Assembly (NCBI RefSeq): GCF_014651615.1
Contig: NZ_BMXF01000001.1
Coordinates: forward strand, 2,327,731-2,391,730
From: Persicitalea jodogahamensis
Lineage (GTDB): Bacteria; Bacteroidota; Bacteroidia; Cytophagales; Spirosomataceae
Direction of reading: 5' to 3'
Length of the DNA stretch: 64,000 nt
Shown here: positions 1 through 8,331 of the stretch, in pieces
How the letters are laid out: each line of letters begins with the position of its first letter
How positions within the stretch are numbered: position 1 is the first letter of the stretch
Made by a program: the position numbers and the translations under genes
The notes under the pieces: generated by a model
What the model was told of the DNA's origin: nothing
Seen by the model: the letters and a program-made list of their open reading frames with translations, nothing else
Databases searched by the model: none

Positions 1-658
1 ACATGACGGTATCCACATTGGCAGGCATGATGTCTTCCAGGTAGCGGAGGCGTGGCAGGCTGATGTCCATGATCGTGACATGGGCTCCGAGTCCGGCGGC
101 CATCTTGGCTGCTTCTGTACCGACAATCCCACCGCCCAGCACCAGCACGTCGGCGGGCTTTACGCCAGCGACACCTCCCAGCAGAATGCCGCGTCCGCCC
201 ATCGGTTTTTCCAGGTACTTGGCTCCTTCCTGAATGGCCATCCGCCCGGCTACTTCGCTCATCGGCACCAGCAACGGCAAACTACGGTCGGCGCGCTCCA
301 CGGTTTCATACGCCAGGCAAACGGCTTTACGCTCGATCATGGCGTGGGTTAGCTCCTCAGATGAAGCAAAGTGGAAATAGGTAAACAGCAATTGATTCTC
401 CTTAATGAGCGGATACTCACGGGCGATCGGCTCCTTTACCTTCACAATCATATCAGCGATCGCGTACACTTCCTCGATGGTGTCCAGCAATTCTGCGCCG
501 GCTTCCATGTACTCTTCGTTGGAAAATCCGCTGCCTTTACCCGCGTCTTTTTGCACATAAATCGTATGTCCGTGCCGACGGAATTCGGTAACGCCCGCCG
601 GGGTGACGGCGACGCGGTTTTCATTATTCTTAATTTCACTGGGTACGCCGATGATCAT
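1..658 (-). CDS. ald: Alanine dehydrogenase, N-terminal part (runs off the left edge)
   Basis: About 219 residues are visible, beginning MIIGVPSEIKNNENRVAVTP, which is the standard N-terminus of NAD-dependent alanine dehydrogenase (L-alanine to pyruvate plus ammonia). The substrate-domain segments around the catalytic Lys and His (VKVKEP, FTYFHFA) and the start of the Rossmann fold (VLVLGGGIVGTEAAKMA) can be read, so both domains begin normally. The start at 658 follows the family N-terminus exactly. The C-terminal part of roughly 150 residues lies outside the window. The gene diverges from an Lrp/AsnC regulator, a common arrangement for control of alanine catabolism. Confidence 0.95.
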   Translation of the reverse strand, partial: MIIGVPSEIKNNENRVAVTPAGVTEFRRHGHTIYVQKDAGKGSGFSNEEYMEAGAELLDTIEEVYAIADMIVKVKEPIAREYPLIKENQLLFTYFHFASSEELTHAMIERKAVCLAYETVERADRSLPLLVPMSEVAGRMAIQEGAKYLEKPMGGRGILLGGVAGVKPADVLVLGGGIVGTEAAKMAAGLGAHVTIMDISLPRLRYLEDIMPANVDTVM

Positions 659-723
659 TGAAGCGATGGGTTGTGACGGGTTCACCCGTACGGTGATGAG
701 TAAAGGAATTTGATTTTGCCTTG

Positions 724-731
724 CAAAACTA
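724..731 (-). promoter_or_regulatory. Candidate -7 promoter element for ald
   Basis: Read on the minus strand this is TAGTTTTG, matching the Bacteroidota -7 consensus TAnnTTTG. It lies 66 bases upstream of the ald start, which would leave a 5' leader of about 60 nt. I do not see a clear -33 TTTG partner, so support rests on one element and position. Confidence 0.4.
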
Positions 732-825
732 CCATGCTCAGGAATTTAATCTTACAGACACCATATTTGCAGGAAATAAAACTATATTTCCGTAGTTTGA
801 ACGAAAGGATTTCGTCGAAACATTG

Positions 826-848
826 TTTTTTGTTCTGAAAACAAAAAA
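826..848. promoter_or_regulatory. Inverted repeat, possible Lrp operator
   Basis: Nine-base arms TTTTTTGTT and AACAAAAAA are perfect reverse complements separated by 5 bases (CTGAA). The repeat ends 12 bases before the start codon of the Lrp/AsnC gene, in the ald-lrp divergent region. A-rich inverted repeats are typical of Lrp-family binding sites, and autoregulation is common, so an operator role is plausible. Low sequence complexity is the main caveat. Confidence 0.4.
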
Positions 849-859
849 ATTTTCTGCCG

Positions 860-1318
860 ATGGCACTCGACACTACTGACTTATCCATCCTGAATAAGCT
901 GCAGGCCAACGCGCAGCTGACCACAAAGGAAATAGCCGCAGCCGTGAACCTTTCAGTCACCCCCGTGCACGACCGGATCCGCAAGCTGGAACGGGCGGGC
1001 TACATCGAGCGCTATGTGGCGCTGCTGAACCGAAAAAAATTGGGGAAATCGCTGGTCGTGTACTGCAACGTGACGCTGGACAAGCAGCGCAAAGAGAGTT
1101 TCGAGGAATTCAACGCCGCCGTATCCCGGCTTCCCGAGGTACTTGAATGCAGTGTGGTGTCAGGTAGTTTCGATTATCTGCTCAAAGTAATTGCCAATGA
1201 CGTGGAGGCCTACAATGCATTCTACCAGCAAAACCTTTCGGTACTTCAGAGTGTGCTGCACATCAGCAGTTTTTTCGTGATGTCGGAGGTGAAAAGTACA
1301 ACGGAGATACCGATCTGA
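860..1318 (+). CDS. Lrp/AsnC family transcriptional regulator
   Basis: A 152-residue protein with the full Lrp/AsnC layout. The N-terminal helix-turn-helix covers about residues 4-60 (LDTTDLSILNKLQANAQLTT, then a recognition helix SVTPVHDRIRKLE). The C-terminal RAM/AsnC ligand-binding domain covers about residues 65-145, including VLECSVVSGSFDYLLKV. Lrp proteins are dimeric or octameric DNA-binding proteins that sense amino acids. Divergence from ald suggests that alanine is the effector and that this protein controls ald, as AldR-type regulators do in other bacteria; that link is inferred from position only. Confidence 0.9.
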   Translation: MALDTTDLSILNKLQANAQLTTKEIAAAVNLSVTPVHDRIRKLERAGYIERYVALLNRKKLGKSLVVYCNVTLDKQRKESFEEFNAAVSRLPEVLECSVVSGSFDYLLKVIANDVEAYNAFYQQNLSVLQSVLHISSFFVMSEVKSTTEIPI

Positions 1319-1365
1319 GCACCCTCTTGAATAAGTGATGGATTGTTATTTTCGCCAGTAGACTC

Positions 1366-2520
1366 CTATTCTTTCATCGCCTGGCGTCCCGACCCCGTGG
1401 TAAAAACTTCCCCGTGCGTTCCTTTAATTACCATCCTTAATATAGGCGGTGTGATTTTGAAGAAACCCAGGGCCATTTCCGAAAGTACTTCCCGGCCAAA
1501 AAGGTTTTGGACAGTTCGACCGATTTTCAGGCGCAGGGCGAATTCTTTCTGCCAGGCGTGCTGGTAGGTAGTTTCCAGGAGTTTCCGGGAACGATGCTCC
1601 AAAAAGTACCTTGTTGTCTCCCTCGCTACCATACTTCCTGCCCGAATGGCCATTGCCATCCCGTTGCCGCAGAGGGGCGTGATCAGCCCCGCGCTGTCGC
1701 CGGCCATCAGAATGTGGTTTTCTACGGCGTTTTTTGAGGCAAAAGAAACTTCGTTGATGACCTCAGGCTTGTCGTAAAGGAATTCGGCGGAGTCGAAAAT
1801 ATGCTTCAAATGTGGATTGCGGCTCAGAATGTGCCTTTCCATGTCAGGAATGCTGCCCGATTCTTTCAGATTTGATCTTTCTGTAAGGTAACAAAGGCAG
1901 TACTTGTCGTCCTCGATGGCCGACATGCCGCAGTAGCCATTCCTGAAATTATGCAGTGAAATGAGGTCTTTGGCAAAATTTCCTTTGATATGGTACTTCA
2001 CACCGACATAAGGGGACTCTTTGTTCATAAAATCACGATTCATCTGCTTGTCGAGCCGGGTACGCTTGCCGAAAGCACCAATGACTATTTCGGCTTCAAT
2101 CTGCACCGAATCCGAGGTTTCAATGTCAAAGTGATCGTCTGCCCATTTGACATCCTGAACGATGGTATTTAACTGGAAATCAACACCAGATTCTAAGGAC
2201 AGTTCATACAGCGCGTTGTCCAGTGTGTAGCGGCTGATGCCGAACCCGCCCATATCCAGGCTGGTATCCAGAATGGATCCTTTTGGTGAAGTGAACCGGA
2301 AATTGGCAATGTGCGCTGCACCCAGAGAATCAAGGTTCAGTCCCAGATTTTCTAAATACGGCCGCACTTCGTTGGATACATACTCCCCACAGACTTTGTG
2401 ATGCGGGTAAGCTTTCCGCTCGATCAGTAAAGTTTTGATTCCCAGCCTGGCCAACTCGATGCTACTCACCAACCCGGCCAGTCCTCCGCCTATAATCACG
2501 ACCGGATATGTCATAGTCAT
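1366..2520 (-). CDS. FAD-dependent oxidoreductase, geranylgeranyl-reductase-like
   Basis: A 384-residue flavoprotein with an N-terminal dinucleotide-binding motif (VVIIGGGLAGLVSSIELARL, residues 8-27) followed by the acidic end of beta-2 (LLIERK). The second FAD motif is at about residues 270-295 (LMAGDSAGLITPLCGNG), where the GD and the G-rich loop contact the FAD ribityl chain. CGEYVSNEV near residue 44 is the CG(E) segment of geranylgeranyl-reductase/halogenase-like monooxygenases. The substrate is unknown; relatives in Bacteroidota often sit near polyketide or aryl-polyene-type genes, but none is adjacent here. It stands alone, convergent with the Lrp gene and divergent from the radical SAM gene. 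Confidence 0.8.
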   Translation of the reverse strand: MTMTYPVVIIGGGLAGLVSSIELARLGIKTLLIERKAYPHHKVCGEYVSNEVRPYLENLGLNLDSLGAAHIANFRFTSPKGSILDTSLDMGGFGISRYTLDNALYELSLESGVDFQLNTIVQDVKWADDHFDIETSDSVQIEAEIVIGAFGKRTRLDKQMNRDFMNKESPYVGVKYHIKGNFAKDLISLHNFRNGYCGMSAIEDDKYCLCYLTERSNLKESGSIPDMERHILSRNPHLKHIFDSAEFLYDKPEVINEVSFASKNAVENHILMAGDSAGLITPLCGNGMAMAIRAGSMVARETTRYFLEHRSRKLLETTYQHAWQKEFALRLKIGRTVQNLFGREVLSEMALGFFKITPPILRMVIKGTHGEVFTTGSGRQAMKE

Positions 2521-2678
2521 TCAGCTGATTTAGTTTATTTGCTCAGGCATAGAATTCAAAACTTCTTTCAATTGTTCAAACATCACAGTCACAATTTCAC
2601 GACCTTTGCATCAAATCAGCTCTGCGCCCTCTGCGAATTATTAGCCGCTCCGGCGTACCGGCTCTCTGCGGTTAAAAA

Positions 2679-3698
2679 ATGAACAAAAACTACAAAGACG
2701 GTCTCAACCTCCTCTCGAAAGTAACGCCCAAAAAAGCCTGGAACGCTATGCAGGTGCTGGGTAGCTACTTTTATTCCAAAGTATCGGGAAAGGCCGCTCA
2801 CCACGGAATGCCCATCGCCATCAGCTTTGAGCCGACGACTTCCTGCAATCTCCGCTGCCCCGAATGTCCGAGCGGATTGCGCTCTTTCACCCGGCCTACG
2901 GGCATGATGGAAGCCGATCTGTACAGGAAAACCATCGATGAACTGGCTGATACCCTGCTTTATTTGATCTTTTACTTTCAGGGCGAGCCCTACCTGCATC
3001 CCTCTTTCATCGAACTGGTCAAGTACGCCCACGACAAAGGGATTTACACCGCTACTTCCACCAACGCTCACTTCCTGAACGACGAAAAAGCCCGGCAGAC
3101 CGTCGAATCGGGTCTTGATCGTTTGATTATTTCCATTGACGGTACTTCCCAGGAGGTCTACCAGCAGTACCGGATTGGTGGAAAGCTGGAAAAGGTACTG
3201 GAAGGTACGCGGAATATCATCAAATGGAAAAAGGAACTCGGGTCCAGTACGCCGCACGTGATCTTTCAGTTTCTGGTGGTGAAACCCAATGAACACCAGA
3301 TTGCGGAGGTTCAGCAATTGGCTAAGGAGCTGGGCGTAGACGAGGTGGGCTTGAAAACGGCCCAAATCTACGACTATGAACAGGGGTCTGATCTGATGCC
3401 GACCATCGATAAGTACTCACGCTACGAAAAAACGGGTGACCGCTATACGATCAAAAACGAATTCGTGGACCATTGCTGGAAGATGTGGCACTCCTGCGTG
3501 ATCACCTGGGACGGTTTGGTAGTTCCCTGCTGCTTTGACAAAGATGCGCACCACCGGCTGGGCGACATGAAACGACAAACCTTCCGCGAACTTTGGCGCG
3601 GCGAACCCTACCGCGAATTCCGGCAGACGCTGATTCGATCGCGCTCCGAAATAGAGATGTGCAAGAACTGCACGGAGGGTACCAAGGTTTGGGCGTGA
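2679..3698 (+). CDS. Radical SAM protein with SPASM-type C-terminus
   Basis: A 339-residue protein. The radical SAM cluster motif CxxxCxxC is C56-NLR-C60-PE-C63, which binds a [4Fe-4S] cluster that cleaves S-adenosylmethionine. The TIM-barrel core runs to about residue 240. The C-terminus has further cysteines in a SPASM-like order (CWKMWHSC, VPCCFD, CKNC), expected to bind auxiliary iron-sulfur clusters. SPASM proteins modify peptides or proteins, or small molecules, but no precursor peptide is evident next to it and the substrate is unknown. It has fewer SPASM cysteines than sulfatase-maturing enzymes, so I do not assign that role despite the sulfatases further along. Confidence 0.85.
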   Translation: MNKNYKDGLNLLSKVTPKKAWNAMQVLGSYFYSKVSGKAAHHGMPIAISFEPTTSCNLRCPECPSGLRSFTRPTGMMEADLYRKTIDELADTLLYLIFYFQGEPYLHPSFIELVKYAHDKGIYTATSTNAHFLNDEKARQTVESGLDRLIISIDGTSQEVYQQYRIGGKLEKVLEGTRNIIKWKKELGSSTPHVIFQFLVVKPNEHQIAEVQQLAKELGVDEVGLKTAQIYDYEQGSDLMPTIDKYSRYEKTGDRYTIKNEFVDHCWKMWHSCVITWDGLVVPCCFDKDAHHRLGDMKRQTFRELWRGEPYREFRQTLIRSRSEIEMCKNCTEGTKVWA

Positions 3699-3862
3699 AA
3701 CATTCCCGGGTTTCTACCCAATATATGTTGAATGTCAAAAAAATCCCACAGATAAGCCGCTAACAGACAAGATGTAAGATTTTTGACTGAAAACTCCGTG
3801 GAACATTTCTTGGGTAATTGCCACGAATAGCGGAAATTTGGGGCAGGTAACAAATAAAGACA

Positions 3863-4660
3863 ATGGGTAAAGTAATTGCAATTGCGAATCAAAAGGGAGG
3901 CGTTGGCAAAACCACCACGGCCATCAACCTGGCGGCCAGCCTGGCCGCCCTGGAATTCAGAACACTCATCGTGGACGCCGACCCACAGGCTAACTCCACC
4001 TCGGGATTGGGCTTTAACCCCAAGGAGATTGAATACAGCATTTACGAGTGCATGGTCGAGGGTATCCGCACCCGGGATATCCTGATTCAAACCGATTTTC
4101 CGAATCTTGACCTGCTGCCTTCGCACATCGATCTGGTGGGGGCGGAAATCGAAATGATCAATATCAAGAACCGGGAGGACCGGATGAAGGATGCGCTTGA
4201 AGACATCCGCGACGACTACGATTTCCTGATTATAGATTGCTCGCCATCACTGGGCCTGATCACGATCAACTGCCTGACAGCTGCCGATTCGGTTATCATA
4301 CCGGTGCAATGCGAGTACTTTGCTCTGGAAGGGTTGGGCAAGTTGCTCAATACGATTACCATTATCCAGTCCCGATTGAATACCAATCTTGCCATCGAGG
4401 GCATTTTGCTGACCATGTATGATCTGCGGCTGCGGCTTTCCAATCAGGTGGTCAACGAAGTCACTACGCATTTCCAGACGATGGTCTTCGATACCATCAT
4501 TCCCCGCAACGTCCGTTTGAGCGAATCGCCCAGTTATGGCGTTCCCGTTTTGGCGCAGGATGCTGATAGCAAAGGGGCGATCAGCTACTTAAACCTGGCG
4601 CGGGAGATATTAACCAAGAATGGTTATCTGTCTCATGATCAGCCCGTAGGAGTGGTTTAG
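3863..4660 (+). CDS. parA: Chromosome-partitioning ATPase ParA (Soj)
   Basis: A 265-residue ParA-family ATPase. The deviant Walker A motif KGGVGKTTT sits at residues 10-18 after the [10 protein letters not shown] start. Walker A' DADPQANST and Walker [12 protein letters not shown] follow in the usual spacing. ParA forms ATP-dependent dimers on DNA and moves ParB-parS complexes during chromosome segregation. It is followed 43 bases later by parB, and the downstream order DUF5683-dapB-lepB is a conserved Bacteroidota chromosomal block, so this is the chromosomal and not a plasmid copy. Confidence 0.96.
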   Translation: MGKVIAIANQKGGVGKTTTAINLAASLAALEFRTLIVDADPQANSTSGLGFNPKEIEYSIYECMVEGIRTRDILIQTDFPNLDLLPSHIDLVGAEIEMINIKNREDRMKDALEDIRDDYDFLIIDCSPSLGLITINCLTAADSVIIPVQCEYFALEGLGKLLNTITIIQSRLNTNLAIEGILLTMYDLRLRLSNQVVNEVTTHFQTMVFDTIIPRNVRLSESPSYGVPVLAQDADSKGAISYLNLAREILTKNGYLSHDQPVGVV

Positions 4661-4703
4661 GTAAAGTGGAAGTGGGGACATTTAACAATAAATTTTGTGC
4701 AGA

Positions 4704-5630
4704 ATGGAAAATTCCAGTAAAAATAAAAGAATGACCGGCCTGGGACGTGGCCTCGGGGCCCTCTTGCAGGATTCCGATTCGGTGAATGCCAATAAGCCCT
4801 CTGGCCGCACGCCGCCCTACGAAACGATCAGTTCGATGAACGAGATCGACGTGAATTTTATAGAGGCGAACCCGTACCAGCCACGCTCCAATTTCGATCA
4901 GGAGGCTTTGCAGGAACTGGCCGATTCAATTAAGGTTCAGGGTATTATCCAGCCCATTACGGTTAGGCAACTCGGCCGGGACAAGTACCAGCTTATTTCG
5001 GGCGAAAGACGTCTTCAGGCTTCCAAGTCCATCGGAATGCAGCGCATTCCAGCCTATATCCGTACGGCCGACGACCAGCAGATGCTGGAAATGGCGCTGA
5101 TCGAGAACATTCAGCGCGAAAACCTGAATGCCATCGAAATAGCGCTCAGCTACCAGCGGTTGATTCACGAGTGCAACTTAAAGCAGGAAGAACTCGGTGA
5201 CCGTGTGGGGAAGAATCGTACGACGGTCAATAACTACATTCGACTGCTCAAACTACCCCCGACCATCCAGGCCGCCCTGCGCGACAATCAAATCAGCATG
5301 GGGCATGCCCGCGCTTTAATCACGATCGACGATCTGGTCAGTCAGTTAAAAATATTTAAAAAGACCATTGAGGAGGGGTGGTCGGTGCGGAAAGTAGAGG
5401 AAGAAGTACGTAAATTGTCGCTTGTTCCTCCAACCGATGAAAACAATCGCCGGATTCAAACAATCAAACAGGAAATCAGGTCGTTACAATTTCGACTTTC
5501 CTCCTATTTCGGGTCGAAGGTGAGCATCAAGAGTGACGATAACCACAAAGGCGAAATCAAAATCCCCTTTACGTCGCAGGAGGAGCTGGATCGGATATTG
5601 GGTAGTTTGGATTTAGAGAAAAAGGCTTGA
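4704..5630 (+). CDS. parB: Chromosome-partitioning protein ParB
   Basis: A 308-residue ParB. The N-terminus carries the conserved GLGRGLGALL segment, followed by the ParB/Srx CTPase domain (about residues 45-140, with ISGERRLQAS as the GERR CTP-binding box) and a helix-turn-helix for parS binding (QEELGDRVGKNRTTVNNYIR). The C-terminal dimerisation region is present. I chose ATG 4704; an in-frame TTG three codons upstream is possible but less likely. ParB loads on parS, spreads as a CTP-dependent clamp and stimulates ParA. Its stop codon overlaps the start of the next gene. Confidence 0.95.
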   Translation: MENSSKNKRMTGLGRGLGALLQDSDSVNANKPSGRTPPYETISSMNEIDVNFIEANPYQPRSNFDQEALQELADSIKVQGIIQPITVRQLGRDKYQLISGERRLQASKSIGMQRIPAYIRTADDQQMLEMALIENIQRENLNAIEIALSYQRLIHECNLKQEELGDRVGKNRTTVNNYIRLLKLPPTIQAALRDNQISMGHARALITIDDLVSQLKIFKKTIEEGWSVRKVEEEVRKLSLVPPTDENNRRIQTIKQEIRSLQFRLSSYFGSKVSIKSDDNHKGEIKIPFTSQEELDRILGSLDLEKKA

Positions 5631-6328
5631 AAGGAAAAATTTGGATCGCCGTGATAATGCTGCTGTCGTTGACTGCCCAAGCGCAGGTAACGAGGCCAGA
5701 TAGTTTGCCGAGTGCTGAGGCTGTCAAATCAGTGGCAGATACGCTACGCCCGGTCATAAAAGGAGTGCTGCGCCCCGATGAGTTGGCAAAGCTTGAAAAC
5801 GCCGAGGACAGTATCCCCGTCACAATCATGACCGATCCCGGCCTTCCTGTTCCCAGGAAAGCGGCCATCTATTCCCTGATTCTGCCCAGCCTGGGGCAAA
5901 TCTACAACCGCGATTACTGGAAACTACCCTTTGTATTTGCAGGAATAGGTGGCGCAGGGTATATGATCCATTGGAACACAATCCGCTATCGCGACTATCT
6001 GAATCCTTACCTTGCAGCTTACGACAGTAAAGGGAATTTGCTGGGGGATAAATTTCCAGTGTACATTAGAGGCAGGGATGAAACCCTCGACCTGAGCATT
6101 GATCAGATCAAGCGCGGCAAAACGTTTTACCGCCGTTACCGTGAGTATGGATTCGTCATCATGGGCCTGGTGTACGCTCTTGCCGCAGTGGAAGCCAACG
6201 TAGCCGCCCATTTGAAGAACTTCAATGCCAATATGAACGAAGACCTCACCCTCAGGTTTGAACCCTCCAACGAACGAACGCTTCTCTCGCAGTCCGCACC
6301 CGGAATCAAGCTGGTGCTGGCATTTTAA
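5627..6328 (+). CDS. DUF5683 membrane protein
   Basis: A 233-residue protein starting at TTG 5627, which overlaps the parB stop by 4 bases (TTGA), indicating translational coupling. The TTG start restores a complete signal peptide (MKGKIWIAVIMLLSLTAQAQ). A proline-rich linker is followed by the DUF5683 core with YSLILPSLGQIYNRDYWKLP and a hydrophobic segment, then a second hydrophobic segment near FVIMGLVYALAAVEANVAAH. The family is restricted to Bacteroidota, always near parB and dapB, and has no established function; a link between the envelope and the partition genes is only suggested by context. Confidence 0.85.
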   Translation: MKGKIWIAVIMLLSLTAQAQVTRPDSLPSAEAVKSVADTLRPVIKGVLRPDELAKLENAEDSIPVTIMTDPGLPVPRKAAIYSLILPSLGQIYNRDYWKLPFVFAGIGGAGYMIHWNTIRYRDYLNPYLAAYDSKGNLLGDKFPVYIRGRDETLDLSIDQIKRGKTFYRRYREYGFVIMGLVYALAAVEANVAAHLKNFNANMNEDLTLRFEPSNERTLLSQSAPGIKLVLAF

Positions 6329-6394
6329 TATTTTTATAAGCCGAGCGAGTGCTAGCCAATTCTCAAAGCCATCCGCTCATTTAATCATTCTAAA

Positions 6395-7114
6395 TTGAAA
6401 ATTCTCCTAGTCGGTTACGGTAAAATGGGCAAAGCCATCGAGCAGATTGCTGTGGAACGGGGCCATACCATTGCCGGAAAAATAGACGTAAACAATCGGG
6501 GTGAAATGGAAGTGCTACCCTCCGAGGCGGTGGATGTCGCCATTGAATTCAGCGCTCCTGAAGCAGCCTATGCCAATATAAAGATGTGTCTGGAAAAAGG
6601 CTGGCCCGTGGTCAGCGGCACAACGGGCTGGCTCGAGTACAAATCAGAGATCGAGACACTAACGGCAGAAAAGGGTGGGGCGTTTTTCTACGCATCCAAT
6701 TACAGCATCGGGGTCAACCTTTTCTTTCAATTGAACAAAGCTCTGGCCCGTTTGATGCGCGGTCAGGGATACGATTTGTCGATTACCGAGATCCACCATG
6801 TTCATAAGCTGGATGCGCCAAGCGGCACCGCGATTACGCTGGCAGAAGGGATCGAGTCCGAAAGGGAAGACATCAATGGATGGAGTCTGATGCCTGAAAT
6901 GAAAGAGAACAGCGTGCCGATTACCTCAAAAAGGGAAGATGAAGTACCTGGAACCCACGTTGTGAACTACGATTCGGAGGTCGATACGATCCATATTTCG
7001 CATGTCGCACACAGCCGTAAAGGTTTCGCGCTGGGGGCCGTGATCTCGGCGGAGTGGCTGCACGGCAAAAAGGGCGTCTTCGGCATGGAGGATATGTTGG
7101 AAAAATTAAAATGA
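6395..7114 (+). CDS. dapB: 4-hydroxy-tetrahydrodipicolinate reductase
   Basis: A 239-residue DapB that starts at TTG 6395 (MKILLVGYGKMGKAIEQIA), where GxGxMG is the nicotinamide-nucleotide-binding loop. The catalytic region EIHHVHKLDAPSGTA contains the family His-His and the Lys plus the SGT loop that bind the tetrahydrodipicolinate carboxylates. It catalyses the NAD(P)H reduction step towards meso-diaminopimelate and lysine, thus feeding peptidoglycan. It follows DUF5683 at 66 bases and precedes lepB, the usual Bacteroidota order. The length is slightly shorter than the E. coli enzyme, as is normal for this phylum. Confidence 0.95.
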   Translation: MKILLVGYGKMGKAIEQIAVERGHTIAGKIDVNNRGEMEVLPSEAVDVAIEFSAPEAAYANIKMCLEKGWPVVSGTTGWLEYKSEIETLTAEKGGAFFYASNYSIGVNLFFQLNKALARLMRGQGYDLSITEIHHVHKLDAPSGTAITLAEGIESEREDINGWSLMPEMKENSVPITSKREDEVPGTHVVNYDSEVDTIHISHVAHSRKGFALGAVISAEWLHGKKGVFGMEDMLEKLK

Positions 7115-7137
7115 TTACCACTATCCAATCTAGTCCG

Positions 7138-7145
7138 TATCTTTG
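7138..7145 (+). promoter_or_regulatory. Candidate -7 promoter element for lepB
   Basis: TATCTTTG is an exact match to the Bacteroidota TAnnTTTG -7 consensus, 39 bases before the lepB ATG and just after the dapB stop. It suggests that lepB can be transcribed independently of dapB. No convincing -33 element was found. Confidence 0.5.
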
Positions 7146-7184
7146 CCCACCAGAACTCCTCATTGTCAATAATCCATTAACTAA

Positions 7185-8324
7185 ATGGCTTTAAAAGAAG
7201 TTTATACCCCGCCTTCCTCGCGCTCCAAAAAGAAAAATAAATCGGCTTTCCGCGAATGGGTGGATTCCATCGTCTTTGCCGTTGTGGCTGCCACGCTTAT
7301 TCGCTGGCTATTTATGGAAGCATTCACGATTCCGACCCCATCGATGGAAAACAGTCTGCTGGTGGGCGACTTTCTGTTTGTGAGCAAGCTGCACTACGGT
7401 ACCCGCACGCCCAAAACGCCCCTGCAGGTGCCGCTCACGCACCAGACCATCTGGGGGACGGACATCCCTTCTTATCTGGATTGGATTCAATTGCCGCAAT
7501 ACCGATTGCCCGGATTTTCGGAGGTCAAGTCGGGCGATGTCGTGGTATTCAATTATCCGCCCGAGCTGCAGCATCCCACCGACCTGAAAACAAACTACAT
7601 CAAGCGTTGCATCGGTACACCCGGCGACAAGCTGGAAGTAAGGGATGCGCAAGTGTTTCTCAACGGCAGTCCGATGGTCAACCCGCCGCGCATGGAGAGC
7701 GAGTACTTTGTTTCCACCACCACTGCAGTGAACGAGGATAAGGTTTTTCGCGAAAATGGCGTATCGGAATTTACCAGCTATACCGAAACCTATAATGATA
7801 CGATTCCTGCGAATGACGAGTCGGGCTATATCGTTTACACGACGGCTGACATTGCAGGTAAGCTGAAAGAATATGATTTTGTTCGTGATATCCGACCCGT
7901 TGTGGCGCCCAAGGACATCAGCGAGCCCTCGCTGTATCCGTCCTCATCGCTGATAAAGTGGAACCGTGACAACTACGGCCCGATCACCGTGCCGAAAGAA
8001 GGCGTAACTGTGGCCATGACACCGGAAAACGTTGCTTTTTACGGTCCGGTTATTAAATATTACGAGGGCAACGAGAATGTAGTGCTGGCAGAAGACAAGG
8101 TGACGATCGACGGAAAGGTCATTGATGGCTACACCTTCAAGCAGGACTACTATTTTATGATGGGGGACAACCGCCATAACTCAGCCGACTCCCGCTACTG
8201 GGGTTTTGTGCCGATGGACCATATTGTGGGCAAAGCGGTTTTCGTGTGGATGTCTATCGACCCCAACCCGACGAGTGCCGCCAACAAAATACGCTGGAAC
8301 CGGTTATTCAGGACGATCGACTAA
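7185..8324 (+). CDS. lepB: Signal peptidase I
   Basis: A 379-residue type I signal peptidase. A single N-terminal membrane segment (about residues 25-45) is followed by box B with the nucleophile Ser53 (IPTPSMENSLLVGD) and box D with the general-base Lys140 (NYIKRCIGTPGD). Box E is MGDNRHNSADSRYWG near the C-terminus. The enzyme cleaves Sec and Tat signal peptides at the outer face of the inner membrane. A long insertion between the Lys box and the MGDNR box explains the length and is typical of Bacteroidota LepB. Confidence 0.95.
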   Translation: MALKEVYTPPSSRSKKKNKSAFREWVDSIVFAVVAATLIRWLFMEAFTIPTPSMENSLLVGDFLFVSKLHYGTRTPKTPLQVPLTHQTIWGTDIPSYLDWIQLPQYRLPGFSEVKSGDVVVFNYPPELQHPTDLKTNYIKRCIGTPGDKLEVRDAQVFLNGSPMVNPPRMESEYFVSTTTAVNEDKVFRENGVSEFTSYTETYNDTIPANDESGYIVYTTADIAGKLKEYDFVRDIRPVVAPKDISEPSLYPSSSLIKWNRDNYGPITVPKEGVTVAMTPENVAFYGPVIKYYEGNENVVLAEDKVTIDGKVIDGYTFKQDYYFMMGDNRHNSADSRYWGFVPMDHIVGKAVFVWMSIDPNPTSAANKIRWNRLFRTID

Positions 8325-8331
8325 GCACCGA

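Noticed and set aside
2679-3698. Radical SAM/SPASM protein as the sulfatase-maturing enzyme (anSME)
   Set aside because: It lacks the full set of C-terminal cysteines and the length of anSME proteins and is 34 kb from the sulfatases.
3790-3810. CGTGGAACA upstream of parA as a parS site
   Set aside because: Only one half of a parS-like palindrome is present; the left half does not match, so it is not listed.
8206-8331. N-terminal extension of DprA into lepB
   Set aside because: The extension is out-of-frame lepB sequence; the conserved DprA N-terminus begins at 8332.
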